Below are positions 1-12,145 of a stretch of DNA of 64,000 bases, piece by piece. The DNA lies in the NCBI GenBank assembly GCA_028023455.1, contig JAQFVV010006274.1:4216001-4280000 (forward strand), given 5' to 3'. Origin of the DNA: Epiperipatus broadwayi (Eukaryota; Onychophora; Udeonychophora; Euonychophora; Peripatidae). The notes under the pieces were generated by a model, which was not told the origin of the DNA, did not search any database, and saw nothing but the letters and a program-made list of their open reading frames with translations. Numbering within the stretch: the stretch's first letter is position 1; every line of letters starts with the position of its first letter. Made by a program: the position numbers and the translations under genes.

Positions 1-134
1 CATTTCTGTTTTTCGCATGTATGTGATCATGTCTATTCATTGTATAAAATGGAGTGTATAGCTGTATGGGGTTTGAAATTCTGAGTTCAAGTTTTTTAGT
101 ATATACAATATACATGCATTTAAATATTATATAT

Positions 135-2205
135 TGTAACGTTTTCCCACTTGGATATTCAGGTTTTTTTTAACTTTTTTTTATTCCTGTCTGACACCAA
201 ACATTTGTCTTTATGTAACAAATTTACGATTATACTCTCTTCCCGAGGGTGAATTTATGAGGTGACGTACCTAATTAGCAGCCCTTCCCATATGAAATTT
301 TCCCATAACTTTGAGTCATTCACCCCTCTGACGAAGTTTTTCTGAATTCTGGGTCATTCAAAAGGGGTTAGAAAAGGAGCTGACTGTAAAACACACACAT
401 GTAAAGGAAATTGCAATAATTTGAACCCTCCCTGCTTTAACCTTATTTCTAAGTAGATCTCGATGTTTATGGACAATGTCCCTCTTTTTTTTTTGTCTGT
501 TGCCAAGCACCAATCTTGCTAGTTCACAAGAATCGTAGACCTATTAGATATTTGTCTGACTCAGCTATTTAACCCAATGCCTGTCTTAATACTCGGGGTG
601 TGGTAACGCATTGTGCCAAAGAAGAAACAAAGAGTGAACCAACCTTTAGATTGAATCTTTTCTATTCCCACTAAAATCTAAAATAAACTTTTTGAAATTT
701 CCCACACACTTTTCTATCTAATCTGTTTTGCTTTAATCTATTATTGGAGGTAGACTAGCATGCAAATGTATCTGATTTTGAAATACATAAGAAATTACAT
801 CGTGTATTTAAACAAATTAAGTTTAATTTAAGATTCATTAATATTTTATTCTAAGAAAACAATGAAATGGCATAATCATGTATATGATAAATATTTTAAT
901 AAATTACAATTAAAAGAAAAAAAACAAAACAAACTAAATAATACATGTATATCATTAGATTATTGTACAGTTTGATTTTGATTATATTCAAGGATTTGAA
1001 ATGATATAAAACATGTATATTTACTGGTATTAAAGAGTCTGTAGAATCGGCGTATATGTTTCTGAGTGCACTCGTGATTTAATCCCAGGCTTTAGCATAG
1101 GCAAAATATGGTGTCCATCTCTTCTGTTTAATATTCCAAACATTTAGTCCATCTGAAAGTAGCATATTTATTTTGCTGTTCCTTTTCTTTTTTCCTTTGA
1201 ATATATTCAGGAATAGTGGACGATCTGCACTAGATCTGAATAGTTGTGGTTCTGAAAGGCAAGTAGGGATGTTGAAGGTGGTATATACATTCCAATGGTT
1301 TACATGGCATAGATGATAGAGCTGGAGTTTGAATATAGACCCCAGCATGATGGCAACTTTACCCTATGTGATCCATGAAGTTTCCTTTATGTTTTATTTT
1401 CAGTTCGCACATAATCCAGCCATGAAGGCAGTAATCACCGTTTATTCCCGATCTTTTCTGCTTTGCGGCCAATTTATTAAAATTTTCTCTTCACAGTTTA
1501 TTCCCGATCTTTTCTGCTTTGCAGCCAATTTATTAAAATTTTCTCTTTATATCTTCTTCAATGTATTCCATAACACATTGCCTTTTTCCCCATCAGCTCA
1601 ACAAGCACTTTTTTTAAAAAGTTAAATAAAAATCCAAGTTTCATTTCTCCTTATCTCCGATATTTCTTTGTTCTAAAAAAATATATTTTTACAAAAATGG
1701 CAGCCAACAAAAGAAAACCACTTAGCAACCTCAACTTTTATTTATCTTTTTTTTTTAAATTCTTGGAACTTTTTAATTGCACTCTTTTCATTTACTTTAA
1801 CTAGACAAAAGAAGTCAAAAAGAATTTAATAATGAATGGGCATTCCACATTCATTAAATTTTAAAAATTATTTCCATAAAAGTCCGAATATTTACAATAC
1901 ATCAATCCATTTAATTAAAAAAATGAGATAGCCATCAAGTAGTTAGATCTGTTTCTTGAACAATAAGAGATACATTTGGCTAATTAATTCAGGAAATAAT
2001 AGCTGTAAAAGAAACTTCTTTTATACGCCTTAAAATCTTTTAGTTTTTTTCTTCCAAAAACAACATTCATCTATATACATATATGCCAAATAAAATTTTA
2101 ACACAAACCCATCATTCTTTATCATTCCAGCAAATATACGTGCATTATTATCTAAAATCTGTTTCTTTTCTTTTGTAACAAGGTTCGAACTCTGTTCCTG
2201 TTACA
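135..2205 (-). repeat. 3' LTR of the Ty3/Gypsy element
   Basis: Matches 7862-9846 along its whole length. In element orientation it starts TGTAACAGGAAC and ends with TTACA. The first 32 nt (2174-2205) form an imperfect palindrome, TGTAACA at one end and TGTTACA at the other, around a central GTTCGAAC. It carries a 56-bp tandem duplication (1440-1495 and 1496-1551) that is single-copy in the other LTR, so that duplication arose after insertion. At 2071 bp it is long for an LTR. A minus-strand reading frame of ~90 codons (1079-1348) survives in both LTRs but resembles nothing I know. Confidence 0.9.
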
Positions 2206-2219
2206 ATACCCCCCATTCA
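2206..2219 (-). other. Polypurine tract of the Ty3/Gypsy element
   Basis: On the minus strand the internal region ends GAATGGGGGGTAT immediately before the LTR TGTAACA. A short G-run directly upstream of the 3' LTR is the standard plus-strand primer of Ty3/Gypsy elements. Confidence 0.75.
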
Positions 2220-2424
2220 AAGGACTTCAAATGAGAGTTATCTCATTTTGAGAGCTACCCAAAAAAAATTCTTATCCTAACTCTTCTAAATATATATATA
2301 TATATATATCTTTTCCCTTTATCTTTATTTCTTATAATTAATGCACTAGCTTTAATGACCTGGCATTATATGTACCCTTGATTCCTTGTCCAATATCTAC
2401 CCAAAATGCATTTCTACCTTGACT

Positions 2425-3554
2425 CTACACCATGGTGGAAGGACCTTCATATAGGTTGCAAAATTGTTTGCATATGAATTTTCCTGGTTCACTCACATGG
2501 GGAGTTTTTGGTAGTTCTCGATCTGCTACTTTGAAATAACGATGTGTCACCTGGGTTTTCCTATTCCACCATTTGCTTGCTTTAATCATTTTTTGTGAGC
2601 TAACATGCAATTAGCCTCATGGTATATTGGTCTGTCTTCATTTCCTGGCAAAACTTTTCATCAACCAAGGAATATGTCCTAAGTACAACTGCCCTGGTAC
2701 AAAGTCTGTGGATTTGTTAATGGACCAATTAATGTAATTTAAAACTTGTGGCAGACATTTGATCCAACCACAGTGATTGTCAGGGGTGTATGTCCTGAAT
2801 AGCCATCCCGGTTTCCACCTTACTTGTTCACATAAGTTTGACTTGGGGGTTTCGAATGGATGTCAATATATGTCTATGTCATGTTTATGGATCCACTTTT
2901 CCCATCTTTTGGAAGTGAATGGGTACCATGGTCAGACAGGAGAATTTTAGGTTTTCCTGCCAATGGGAAATGGTTATTTTCAAGGATCCTGATTCCCCTT
3001 TTTGACATTATCCTGGGCCACAGGTTGTGTCACTACAAATTTAGAGAAAAGATCATATACCATCACCAAGTATCATTTCCGGTTAAATGGGGGAAGTAGT
3101 CCATAATAATCCATGGCATCACTTCCCAAGGTTTGTCTGGTATCATGGAGATCATAGGTATAGCATAATTTTGGTTCGCTGTTTTAGCCCTCTGGCATAT
3201 CTCACATTTATTTAGGATATTAATGATACTACTATGCATACCTGGCCAATAAAATCATTTCCTAATTAGATGTTCTGTTTTTGGTGTACCATAATGCCCA
3301 TACAGTTTATAAATGGTTTACCACTGCTTCCCTCAAATGGCTTGGAAGGAAGGATCTCCATTCTTTAGGATCATCTCAAACTTTATATTGTATTTTTTCT
3401 TATCCAATAATTCTCCCCTGTTATTTCCTACCCAATCTATATCGATGGGCTCCTTTGGTCTTAACATGGCTATTAATGGTGCTAGTTTCTTATCCCTTTT
3501 TTGATGGTGAACCAACTGGCCCAGATCCTTCTTTACACTTTTATCTATGGTCAA
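2425..3554 (-). pseudogene. Integrase region of Ty3/Gypsy pol, broken
   Basis: Minus-strand pieces follow integrase order. About 3165-3310 encodes an HHCC zinc-binding domain (GHYGTPKTEHLIRK, a stop, FYWPGM, then CEICQRAK). A core start with WIIMDYF follows around 3090-3110. At 2425-2610 lies a C-terminal piece ending NLYEGPSTMV, like the GPF/Y-type end of Gypsy integrases. At least one stop falls inside the zinc domain and several frameshifts in the core. Confidence 0.75.
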
Positions 3555-3834
3555 ATTGATGCCTGCAATGTATAAGTTGTCGCATTTTAAATGCTGAGGA
3601 TGGTATCCGGCAGGATTATGACAAAATATCTATTATATTCTCCAATCTTTTGCAGGGGCACAGTATGAGCATACTTTTGGAGAAATAAACTCCAATGCAC
3701 TAATTGGCTATTAGTTAGGTATCTGTGGCTAATGAACTCTAGGCTCTTGTGATCAGATGATTATGATTACTTCTGACCCCAATAAGAGTGGTCTAAATTT
3801 CTGGAATGCCCATATGATGGCTAAAGCCTCCTTT

Positions 3835-4113
3835 TCAGTGGTAGTGTAATTTGTTTCCTAGCCTGTGAGTAATCAGCTTATACAGCAATCCTATGTGGCC
3901 ATAATTCTTGATTTGTGACAAAGTTGCTCCAATCCCATAAACACTGCTATCCATCTGCACCAAAAAGGGTTTGTCAAAATTGGGTAATGAGAGCATCACT
4001 TGTTTCAAAAATCCCTCTTTAATATCTTCAAATGCTTGAGACTGCTCTGCTGACCATTTCCATGGCACATGGTTCCTTAATAATTTTAATAATGGTTTTG
4101 CTTTCTCCACCAA
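3835..4113 (-). pseudogene. RNase H domain fragment of Ty3/Gypsy pol
   Basis: The minus strand encodes the RT thumb/RNase H junction: LLKLLRNHVPWKWSAEQSQA, then a segment ending FLVQMDSSVYGIGATLSQ, equivalent to the usual F-x-L-x-T-D-A-S-x-x-G-x-G-x-x-L-x-Q start of the RNase H fold. It lies directly downstream of the YVDD region, as expected. Frame breaks on both sides. Confidence 0.8.
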
Positions 4114-4281
4114 TCGCTCCTAGAATCGATTATAAAAATTGCAGAGGCTTAAAAAGGAGTATATCTGTTTCCTTGACTGATGGCAAGGATTTTATCAGGA
4201 TGTGGTCAAATCCCCTAGGCCCCCACCACATGCCCCAAAAGTACATCATCTCTACACAGAGTACTTTTTCTCAGATTTATT

Positions 4282-5005
4282 TTAATTCCCCTTTTTGGCA
4301 TTTCTCTCAGGAAAATGTCTACCTCTCCAAGATGGTCTTTCATAGTGGATGATGCTATCATCCACATACATGGTTACCAGATCTTTGACTTCTGGTGATA
4401 GTACTTGGTCAAGGCACCTTAATAATGCTGCTCCACTGTTTATAAGACCAAACAGCATTTTATTGAATTGGTACAAATAGCCCTTGACCCTAAAGGCAGT
4501 ATACTGATAATCTTCAGGGTGTAATGCTATTTGCCAGTAGCTGGCCATTAAATCGAACGTCAATTTTCCCCAATAGTTCCTGCATGAATGAAGGTACATT
4601 GCAATCCGGTACCATTATTTTATCTAATTGTCTTTTCTTTACCTCTACAAGGGGGTTGCAATATGGTGATGAGCATTTTTGACACTTCCTCATTCTATCA
4701 TCTGGTCAATTTGTTTTTTTACTTCCCCTTTGTACTGATGTAGTATGGGATATGATCTTGATAGAAAGGGCTGTGTCTAGTTTAACCTAATCCTTTGCTT
4801 AAACCTTGAATCATTCCAGGAACATCAGAAAAAACCTGATTATATTTCATTAACATTCCTTCCAGCCTTGAATCCCCCAGATTCTTCAACATTTCAGCTT
4901 TCTTCACCTTTTCTCTAATAATGCTTTCAATTGGTTCCCCTTTGATTTTCAGCTCTCCAATGACCCGTATAATACATTTGTTATAAATTCTAACTCTTTA
5001 TTTTT
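4282..5005 (-). pseudogene. Ty3/Gypsy reverse transcriptase, broken
   Basis: Minus-strand frames carry the Ty3/Gypsy RT order: a linker ending VFSDVPGM, then LTFDLMASYWQIALHPEDY (motif A aspartate), FGLINSGAALLRCLDQVL, and the catalytic YVDD box at 4358-4369. The part from YVDD back to motif A is open (4282-4599); upstream it shifts frame and has several stops. Catalytic aspartates are still encoded, but the polypeptide cannot be made whole. Confidence 0.85.
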
Positions 5006-5013
5006 CATATATT

Positions 5014-6377
5014 GGTTGTTTTACAATAGCATGTTGAAACCATCAGAGGGCAGGCTTTGTTTGTAAACAAAGATAAATATAATGTTTATGGGGTCGCCAG
5101 AGCCAGGTTTGTTTATTATCACATTTCAAAGTAAAGTATTATCAAATAAATTTTGGAATATGCAACAACAATAACAATTAAAAAAAAAAATGCAGAAATC
5201 AAAAAATTGAATTTTAAAAAAGTACTTAATTTTTTGTTTTGCTATTCTTTTCATTACTTATATTTTGGGGGGGGGGCAGGAATTCTTTTTTTTTATATGT
5301 ATGTTTTTGATTTTGTTGATCACATTTAACCAAAACTATCTATCAAATAACAATTTTTGGAACAAAAACAAACAAACAAACAAAAAAAAAAGTACATCGA
5401 TCAAAATGAATTTTAAAAAGTAGTTACTTTTTTCTCTTTCTCATTACTTACATTTTTTTTAACGGTGGCAGTCGAGTATTCTACGACAAAAAAATCAGCT
5501 TCTTTTCTTTTTTATATTTTTGTTGTTTTATAATAAATTACAAATACCAAATCGATTTCCATTTAATGGTACTAAACATTTACGACCAAAAGGTCCAACT
5601 TTGGGAAAGATGGTGGGGTGAGTGGTTACAATTCCTAAGCGAACGTAACGCTCCGACTCGAAGGTTGACCAACTTTTTACCGTAATTACCAAAACCCCAC
5701 ATAAATATATTTACAGCAAATAAAAGCAACTTTTAGGGCTGTTCAGGAACAGCACACATGCAGCTTCAAAGCTCTTTTGTTTGATAACCAGTTTCCAGCA
5801 GCAGCAGTCAGAGAATCTTTGACATTCATAGCAAGTTTTTCGATTTCAGCCATTCAATGAAGCTCACCATTGTTCTTGCACAAGCGGGACTTAGAGCGTG
5901 ATTTCATCCGAATCGCACTGGAACCTACACTTGCCGAATTTTTTGAGCAGGAAATGGGGGCTCGGGAAACATGAGACTCTGCTAATAATTGTTAGTAGAC
6001 ATTCCTAAAAGATGGCAGTTAAAGGGGGAGGTGGTCTTAATGAATATTAAAAAAGTTTTGACAATCGAAATTCCAGACATCCTCACCCGACACTGTAGCC
6101 AAAAGTGAAATGTGATCACACATTGAAAATGCTTAGCACAAATCTGAGCTGTAAGCTGACACGATAGCTTCTGCAGCAGATTCAATGTCATGTTTCTGTG
6201 CATTAGCGTAGAAATAGACCCCAGCAGCCACCCCATACCGTACGGACTACTTCTAGGCTTATGCATTAGAAATAGAATGCTCGCTAGCAGTGGTAGGCAA
6301 CCTAAATGGCATATTTCTGTGCACTATCACAGAAATAATGCCCTCTGGTGGTTTCAACACGCTATTGTAAAACAACC
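5014..6377. mobile_element. Merlin-like non-autonomous DNA transposon inside Gypsy pol
   Basis: A 1364-bp insertion splits the retrotransposon's protease from its RT. Both ends begin, reading inward, GGTTGTTTTACAATAGC and continue to a ~41-bp terminal inverted repeat (16 of 17 bases match over GAAACCATCAGAGGGCA). Flanks are CATATATT (5006-5013) and CATATATC (6378-6385), an 8-bp target-site duplication with one mismatch; 8-9 bp is the Merlin size. The right end shares with the 12.3 kb Merlin element at 15441-27734 a CTCF-like box followed by a TATTTCTGTG...CACAGAAATA hairpin. No transposase is encoded. The interior (about 5590-6330) is less AT-rich than its surroundings and could be captured sequence, but I recognise no gene in it. 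Confidence 0.75.
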
Positions 6378-6477
6378 CATATATCAACTGTTCTTTCTTG
6401 TAATCGAGGCCGCATTTATGCCTGTGTAGGAAATCCGATCCCAGTAATTCATCATGTATCAGATTTTTCATGATCAA
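6378..6477 (-). pseudogene. Retropepsin (protease) C-terminal fragment
   Basis: The minus strand encodes LLGSDFLHRHKCGLDYKKEQ, the ILGxDFL segment near the C-terminus of Ty3/Gypsy aspartic proteases. The frame is cut right after Gln-Leu-Ile-Tyr by the inserted element at 5014-6377. On the far side (4900-5013) the minus strand resumes with Ile-Tyr-Glu-Lys and then pol linker sequence (RVIGELKIKGEPIES), so protease and RT were contiguous before the insertion. The catalytic D(T/S)G region upstream is not recognisable. Confidence 0.7.
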
Positions 6478-6697
6478 AAATATATGTCAAATTACCTCAT
6501 TGATCTTTACTTCAACTCACATTTGCTAGGGCTCTATCTTTACCCCACAATTATTTGCCATTGGTGATGTAGGTTGATTTTAGTGGAAATATTTGTATCC
6601 TTGGCTGCTCCCCTAATATTTGTTAGTATAACTTCTCTGATATTATGGAAACCTGGCTTCTTGAATCTATGAGCTTGCTACCATAAGATCCCCAAAT

Positions 6698-7330
6698 CTA
6701 ATGAGACTTTTGGGCAAGTTTGTAGAGCATATTCTGGAACTTGGTCTTCCCATGAGCATATGAGGTTACCTCTTGTTCCCCTTTCTCTGTATAGATTGAG
6801 TTTGATCTGTTTCCTTTATCCATTTTTTTTTTCGTTCTCTCCCTTATGATTATACCTCTGCATACCTTTCTAGATTTCCTATCTCCTAAGCTATGCTGAT
6901 AATTGCTCAACTCTAACATATTCAACACTTTACCTATCTTCATAGCTGATGTATTCATCTTTCCCAACATGCATTTCATTGCCAAACCAAAATTTTGACA
7001 TACTATCTACTATTTGTTTCTCTGACATTTTGCATGCTTCCAAGAGCTTCTCAATATAGCCACCTGACATCTGAAAAACTACACAATTTCCTGGCCCATC
7101 TTGATACTTTTATTCCATCATCTGCCAATTAATTCTTTCTTGTTGGCCTTTGACCAAAGAGTCTTAATATTGTTTCATATTCCTCAAAGCTTGCTGGGTG
7201 GCTAGATAGGGAGTTCCACCATCCCTTCTAAGTGGTTGTAGGATACCATCACTTTATTCTTTTCTGTCAGTTTATTTACCCTAAAATATCTTCATAAACT
7301 TTCCACATGTCCTACTGGCATTTCCTCCAC
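6698..7330 (-). pseudogene. gag remnant of the Ty3/Gypsy element
   Basis: This is where gag should lie, between the 5' leader and protease. Minus-strand frames give Gag-like helical text when frames are switched, for instance a stretch around NKVMVSYNHLEG near 7270 followed by a Gln/Lys-rich segment, and an open frame of 95 codons at 6698-6985. Stops and frameshifts break it throughout, and I see no intact CCHC zinc knuckle. Assignment rests mostly on position. Confidence 0.4.
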
Positions 7331-7842
7331 TTCGTCCTTGAATATTTTTTATTTTTATCAGTTCTTGGGTCATGGTTTCTTGTTCCATATTGCTATGTGA
7401 TCTGGTTTTCATTCAATTTTATTTTATATTATTTTCTACTGAGACTAACAATATGTGCTGGGTTCAATGTCCCAGCTTCCTGACCATTTTTCCACATAAT
7501 ATTTATTATTTTGCCCTTTTTTGTTTTTGCTCTATTTGCCTATCTACCATAAAGTTCTATTTCTTATTTTTCTCTTCTTCCAAAAAAAAAATTAGTTAAC
7601 TGAACAGCATTGAATTTTATGCCTTAAAACACCCCACTATATTTCCTCTCTTTAAAAAAAAAAAATTTAAACAGCAACAAATTCTGTATCTAAAAAAATA
7701 TATTTTCTCACTCTTTTTTAAAAAAAAAAAATTTATTTTTATTTTTTTACATCGATCAATGCACCCTCTATATCCCTTAGCTCAATGCACCATCTATATC
7801 CCTCAGCTGTATTTCACTCTACCGATCTCTGTTTTTCAAAAG

Positions 7843-7860
7843 CCCATCATTGGGAGTCAA
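7843..7860 (-). other. Possible primer-binding site
   Basis: One base after the 5' LTR end the minus strand reads TTGACTCCCAATGATGGG. It lacks the canonical TGG start, but resembles (with an indel) the clearer tRNA-Lys-type site of the neighbouring LTR element at 12789-12806. Read as a decayed site. Confidence 0.4.
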
Positions 7861-7861
7861 T

Positions 7862-9846
7862 TGTAAGGTTTTCCCACTTGGGTATTCTTTTTTTTTAACT
7901 TTTTTTAATTTCTGTCTGATGTCAAACACTTATCTTTATCTAACCAAATTTATGATTATACTCTCTTCTTGAGGGTGAATTTATGAGGTGACATGTTAAT
8001 TGGCAGCCCTTCCCATATGAAAATTTCCCATAACTTTGAGTCATTCACCCCTCTGATGAAGTTTTTTCCAAATTCTGGGTCATTCAAAAGGGGTTAAAGA
8101 AGGAGCTTACTGTAAAACACATATATAAAGGAATTGCAATAATTTGAAACCTCCCCAGCTTTAACCTTATTTCTAAGTAGATCTCCACATTTATGGACAA
8201 TGTCCCTCTTTTTTTGTCCATTGCCAAGCACCAATCTTGCTAGTTCACAAGAATCATAGGATCTATTAAATATTTGTCTGAGTCAACCGATGCTCATCTC
8301 AATACTCGGGGTGTGGTAGCACATTGCGCCAAAGAAGAAACAAAGAATGAACCAACTTGGAATTAAATAGGAAAATCTAAAATAAACATTTTAAAATCCC
8401 CCCACACTTTTCTACCTAACCTATTTTGCTTTAATCTATTATTGGAGGCACACCAGCATGCAAATGTATTTGATTTTAAAATACATAAATTACATCACGT
8501 GTATTGAAACAAATTAAGTTAAATTTAAGATTCGTGAATATTTTATTCTAAGAAAACAATGAAATGGCCTAATCATGTATACGATAAATATTTTAATAAA
8601 TTACAATTAAAAGAGAAAAAACAAAACAAACTAAATAATACATGCATACCATTAGATTATCACACAGTTTGATTTTGATTATTTTCAAGGATTTGAAATG
8701 ATATAAGACGTGTATATTTACTGGTATTAAAGAGTCTGTAAAACTCACATATATGTTTCTGAGTGCACTCGTGATTTAATCCTGGGATTTAACATAGGCA
8801 AAATATGACGTCCATCTCTTCTGTTTAATATTCCAACCATTTAGTCCATCTGAAAGTAGCATATTTATTTTGCTGTTCTTTTTCTTTTTTCTTTCGAATA
8901 TATTCAGGAATGGTGGATGATCTGCACTAGATCTGAATAGTTTTGGTTCTGAAAAGCAAGTGGGGATGTTGAAGGTGGTATATACATTCCAATGGTTTAT
9001 GTGGCATAGGTGATAGAGAGAGCTGGAGTCCGAATATAGACCCAGCATGATGGTGTCTTTACCTCATGTGATCCATGAGGTTTCCTTTACGTTTTATTTT
9101 CAGTTCATACACAATCAATCCAGCCATGAAGGCAGTAATCACAGTTTATTCCCGATCTTTTCTGCTTTGCGGCTAATTTATTAAAATTTTCTCATATCTT
9201 TTTCAGCGTATTCCATAACACATTGCCTTCTTCCCCATCAGCTTAACAAACACTCTATTTTTTTAAATTAAGAATCAAAGTTTCATTTCTCCTTATCTCT
9301 ATATTTCTATTTTCAAAAAATATATTTTTATAAAAATACCAACAAAAGAAAACCACTTAGCAACCTCGATTTTTACTAATTTTTTTTTTAATTCTTGGAA
9401 CTTTTTAATTGCACTCTTTGTTTGCTTTAACTAGACAAAAGAAGTCAAAAAGAATTAAATAATTAATGGGAATTCCACATTCATTAATTTTAAAAACTAT
9501 TTCCACAAAAGTCCGAATATTTACAATACATCAATCCATTTAATTAAAAAAAATGAGATAGCCATCAAGTAGTTAGATCTGTTTCTTGAACAATAAGAGA
9601 TACATTCAATATTTTTTAGTTTTACCTTTTTTCTTCTTCCAAAAACAACATTCATCTATATACATGTATGCCAATTAAAATATTAAACCATACCCATCAT
9701 TCTTTATCATTCCAGCAAATACAGGTGTGTCTGTCTGTGTGACTTGTCCAGTAATAATAAAATAAATAATAATAATAATAAATTATTATCTAAAATCTAC
9801 CCTTTCTCTTCTTTTGTAACAGGGTTCGAACTAAGTTCCTGTTACA
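7862..9846 (-). repeat. 5' LTR of the Ty3/Gypsy element
   Basis: Direct-repeat partner of 135-2205, 1985 bp. The terminal 32-nt palindrome lies at 9815-9846. An AAT-rich microsatellite near 9752-9785 has expanded in this copy only. It contains the homologue (8776-9048, minus strand) of the ~90-codon frame in the other LTR. Promoter and R-region borders cannot be placed by eye. Confidence 0.9.
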
Positions 9847-9885
9847 ATATATATATACACACATTTAATTGTAGTAGGAAGAAGA

Positions 9886-9943
<58 letters not shown>

Positions 9944-10693
9944 CTAATGATGCCCTTCTTTGGACAAACCAAATCATTTGCCATATAGGCATGTATATAT
10001 ACAACTGTTCAATTTTATGTTGCAATAATTTGGGAATATATGACGATAAACTTTACAATCCTTAAAAAACAAAGTTTGCACTTAAGCTTAAGAACTATTT
10101 TACATTGCTAGCACTACTCCTTAATGTGACTTAAATCCATTACAAAAAAAAAAATGTAATACAAATAAAATGTCTGAATGAACATTTTATTTGTATATAT
10201 ATATTTTGTCTTAGTAAATATAAATATACTAAAGCATGAGTAAATAAATCCAAGCTATTTATTCACACTTAATAAATATTTATAATTTTTGAACATATGT
10301 AAATGAGGATATCTATTTAATATGAGCTCTGTCAAATTCTGCTTATTACATTTAAGTCCATGATGATCAACACCCTGAAAATACAGACTTTAAAATTGGA
10401 TCTCTATTATATTAATAAAATTAATAGAAACATGATAAATTACTGAACAATGAACCATAATGATTGCTACTTGTGAATCCAAAATAAGATACATGAATGG
10501 ATAAATAAAGTGAAATGAGAACCACCAAGAAAATAAAACAATAACGTTATTTACATAAACATAAATAGTAAAACAAGAAAGAATTCAATCATATTAAATA
10601 AATGATAAAATAGCTGATAGAAGTATAATTCATAGTTTAATTCTATAGAAATATATGGTTTCTCAATATTTTCTATTATTTTCAAAAATATCC
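9847..10693. other. AT-rich spacer, no gene seen
   Basis: Between the Gypsy element and the next LTR element lies AT-rich DNA with the TA repeat at its left edge. I see no coding frame, RNA gene or recognisable repeat beyond it. Confidence 0.6.
9888..9943. repeat. (TA)n microsatellite
   Basis: Uninterrupted TA repeat of about 28 units just outside the 5' LTR of the Gypsy element. Confidence 0.95.
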
Positions 10694-12145
10694 TGTAACA
10701 TTTTCCATATTTTGCTTGATCTGGTAATCCATCTTTTACTCACTGTAAATTTAGTGAAAGTTATTCAAGCTATGAATTCAGAACATATAAATATTTTGTT
10801 CATATTTCTATAAACCTAGCTATATTTCCTGATTAATTAGCCTACAAATTATTTCAACTTAGGCTAACAGCAGAATCTGCTTTTTATTTCTTTTTATAAC
10901 AGAGCCAGGATTCATGTAAGAATCTGCTGAAATCTGTTGCATCGCACATCGTAAATAAAAGAAAATGATTTTAAAAGAATCGGTGTCATATTTCACCGTA
11001 ACTAAGATTCTTTTCTGGATATTATTATTGGAGCTTAGTCAACAAATATTGGCAAAGACAAATTATACTTTCAAATCTTAGTAAACTAATATTAATAAAT
11101 CTAATAATAATCATCAATTATGTACAATTAAAAGATATTAGAAATAAATATTTTATTCTAACAATTTTATTCTAACAAATTAAAATATTTAAAGATAAAT
11201 TACTCATAAGTTGGAAAGAATGCACACACACTAATCCAGACATGAATCAATCAATGACATACAGTAATTAAAACATTTTAGTAAACAATGTTCACTTTTT
11301 AAGTTTCTTTTAGAAAGTTCTTTAAATGAAAGTCTCTTTAATAAGAAAATTAATGTCTCTATCGGGATTATTTTAAGCTTATTTTTAAGAATGGTTTGCC
11401 AACAATTTAGTCACAATCAGGAATAAAGAACCATAGCTTGCCAGTAAGTTTATGAAGGTTATACCATGCATGCTTTTTCCATGAGAGAATGAGCTTGGCC
11501 ATCAGTTATAAGTTGATCTTGTTCTATCCTAATGGTTAATCACGAAAGCTTTCCTGCTGTCCGTCTTCAGGAATGATGTCAGCAGAAGCCTCGGTCCACT
11601 CCATCATGCAGAATTATTTTCAGCATAGGGTGGTCCTGGTCATAATTTTGTTATCCAGGACCAACCAAAGAAAAAACAGACAGGACAAGATGCTGATCAA
11701 ACTGGTCTCTTCCTTTTTATACTTGAGGTCCAGTTTTCAGACTTCTGTGCATGTTATTATAATCATGGCACTTAGGTTTATAATCTTGTACATTCTTTAT
11801 CAAATTTACATTACAAAGTCTTTATTTTTTTAGCATAATTCTGCCATCTTTAATTACCTAAAATGATTTTTCTAATTGTAATCTTTTTACTTTTGGAATT
11901 CTTTTAATTTATCTGGATTAGTAATCTGTATGTCATTTATTCTTTCCAATTTTAACTTTTATTTTTAATTAGATAAAAAAAATATGAATGAAAAAATGTA
12001 ACTTATCATTGTATGTTTTAAAAAAAAAATTATACCAACGAAAGAAAAAATTAATTGCATCTTTTTAATAAGATCGCTAAATTTACTTTTTCTTAGCTTT
12101 TACCAAATGCCAATATACTTGTACCATATATAAATAAATGGTACA
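10694..12145 (-). repeat. 3' LTR of the non-coding LTR element
   Basis: 1452 bp, homologous end to end to 12808-14293. The final 26-27 bp (about 12120-12145) form a palindrome with TGTACCAT and ATGGTACA arms, marking the LTR 5' end in element orientation. Frames seen inside it (for example 11573-11833) are not kept in the partner LTR and are not genes. Confidence 0.85.

Larger units (their letters stand above)
135..9846 (-). mobile_element. Ty3/Gypsy LTR retrotransposon, complete but decayed
   Basis: Two ~2 kb direct repeats (135-2205 and 7862-9846) flank 5.66 kb of internal DNA that holds, on the minus strand and in the order gag, protease, RT, RNase H, integrase, recognisable pieces of a Ty3/Gypsy gag-pol. 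LTRs have TG...CA ends, and the flanking 4 bp are ATAT on both sides (possible target-site duplication, but in low-complexity DNA). A G-rich polypurine tract abuts the 3' LTR and a possible primer site abuts the 5' LTR. Reading frames are broken by many stops and frameshifts, and pol is physically split by a 1.36 kb DNA element at 5014-6377. The LTRs differ by roughly 8-10% by eye, so the copy is old and cannot be autonomous. Integrase after RT/RNase H supports Ty3/Gypsy over Copia. Confidence 0.9.

Noticed and set aside
2181-2190. GGTTCGAAC, like a tRNA T-loop / pol III B box, at both Gypsy LTR ends
   Set aside because: No A box, acceptor stem or cloverleaf around it; it is the centre of the LTR terminal palindrome.
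9744-10025. Frames encoding long Ile-Tyr runs (also 20923-21303, 41917-42117, 43264-43485)
   Set aside because: Produced by TA microsatellites; no flanking coding signal.
11573-11833. Open frame in an LTR and its shorter counterpart at 13692-13883
   Set aside because: The frame is not preserved between the two LTR copies beyond the start, so it is not under coding constraint.
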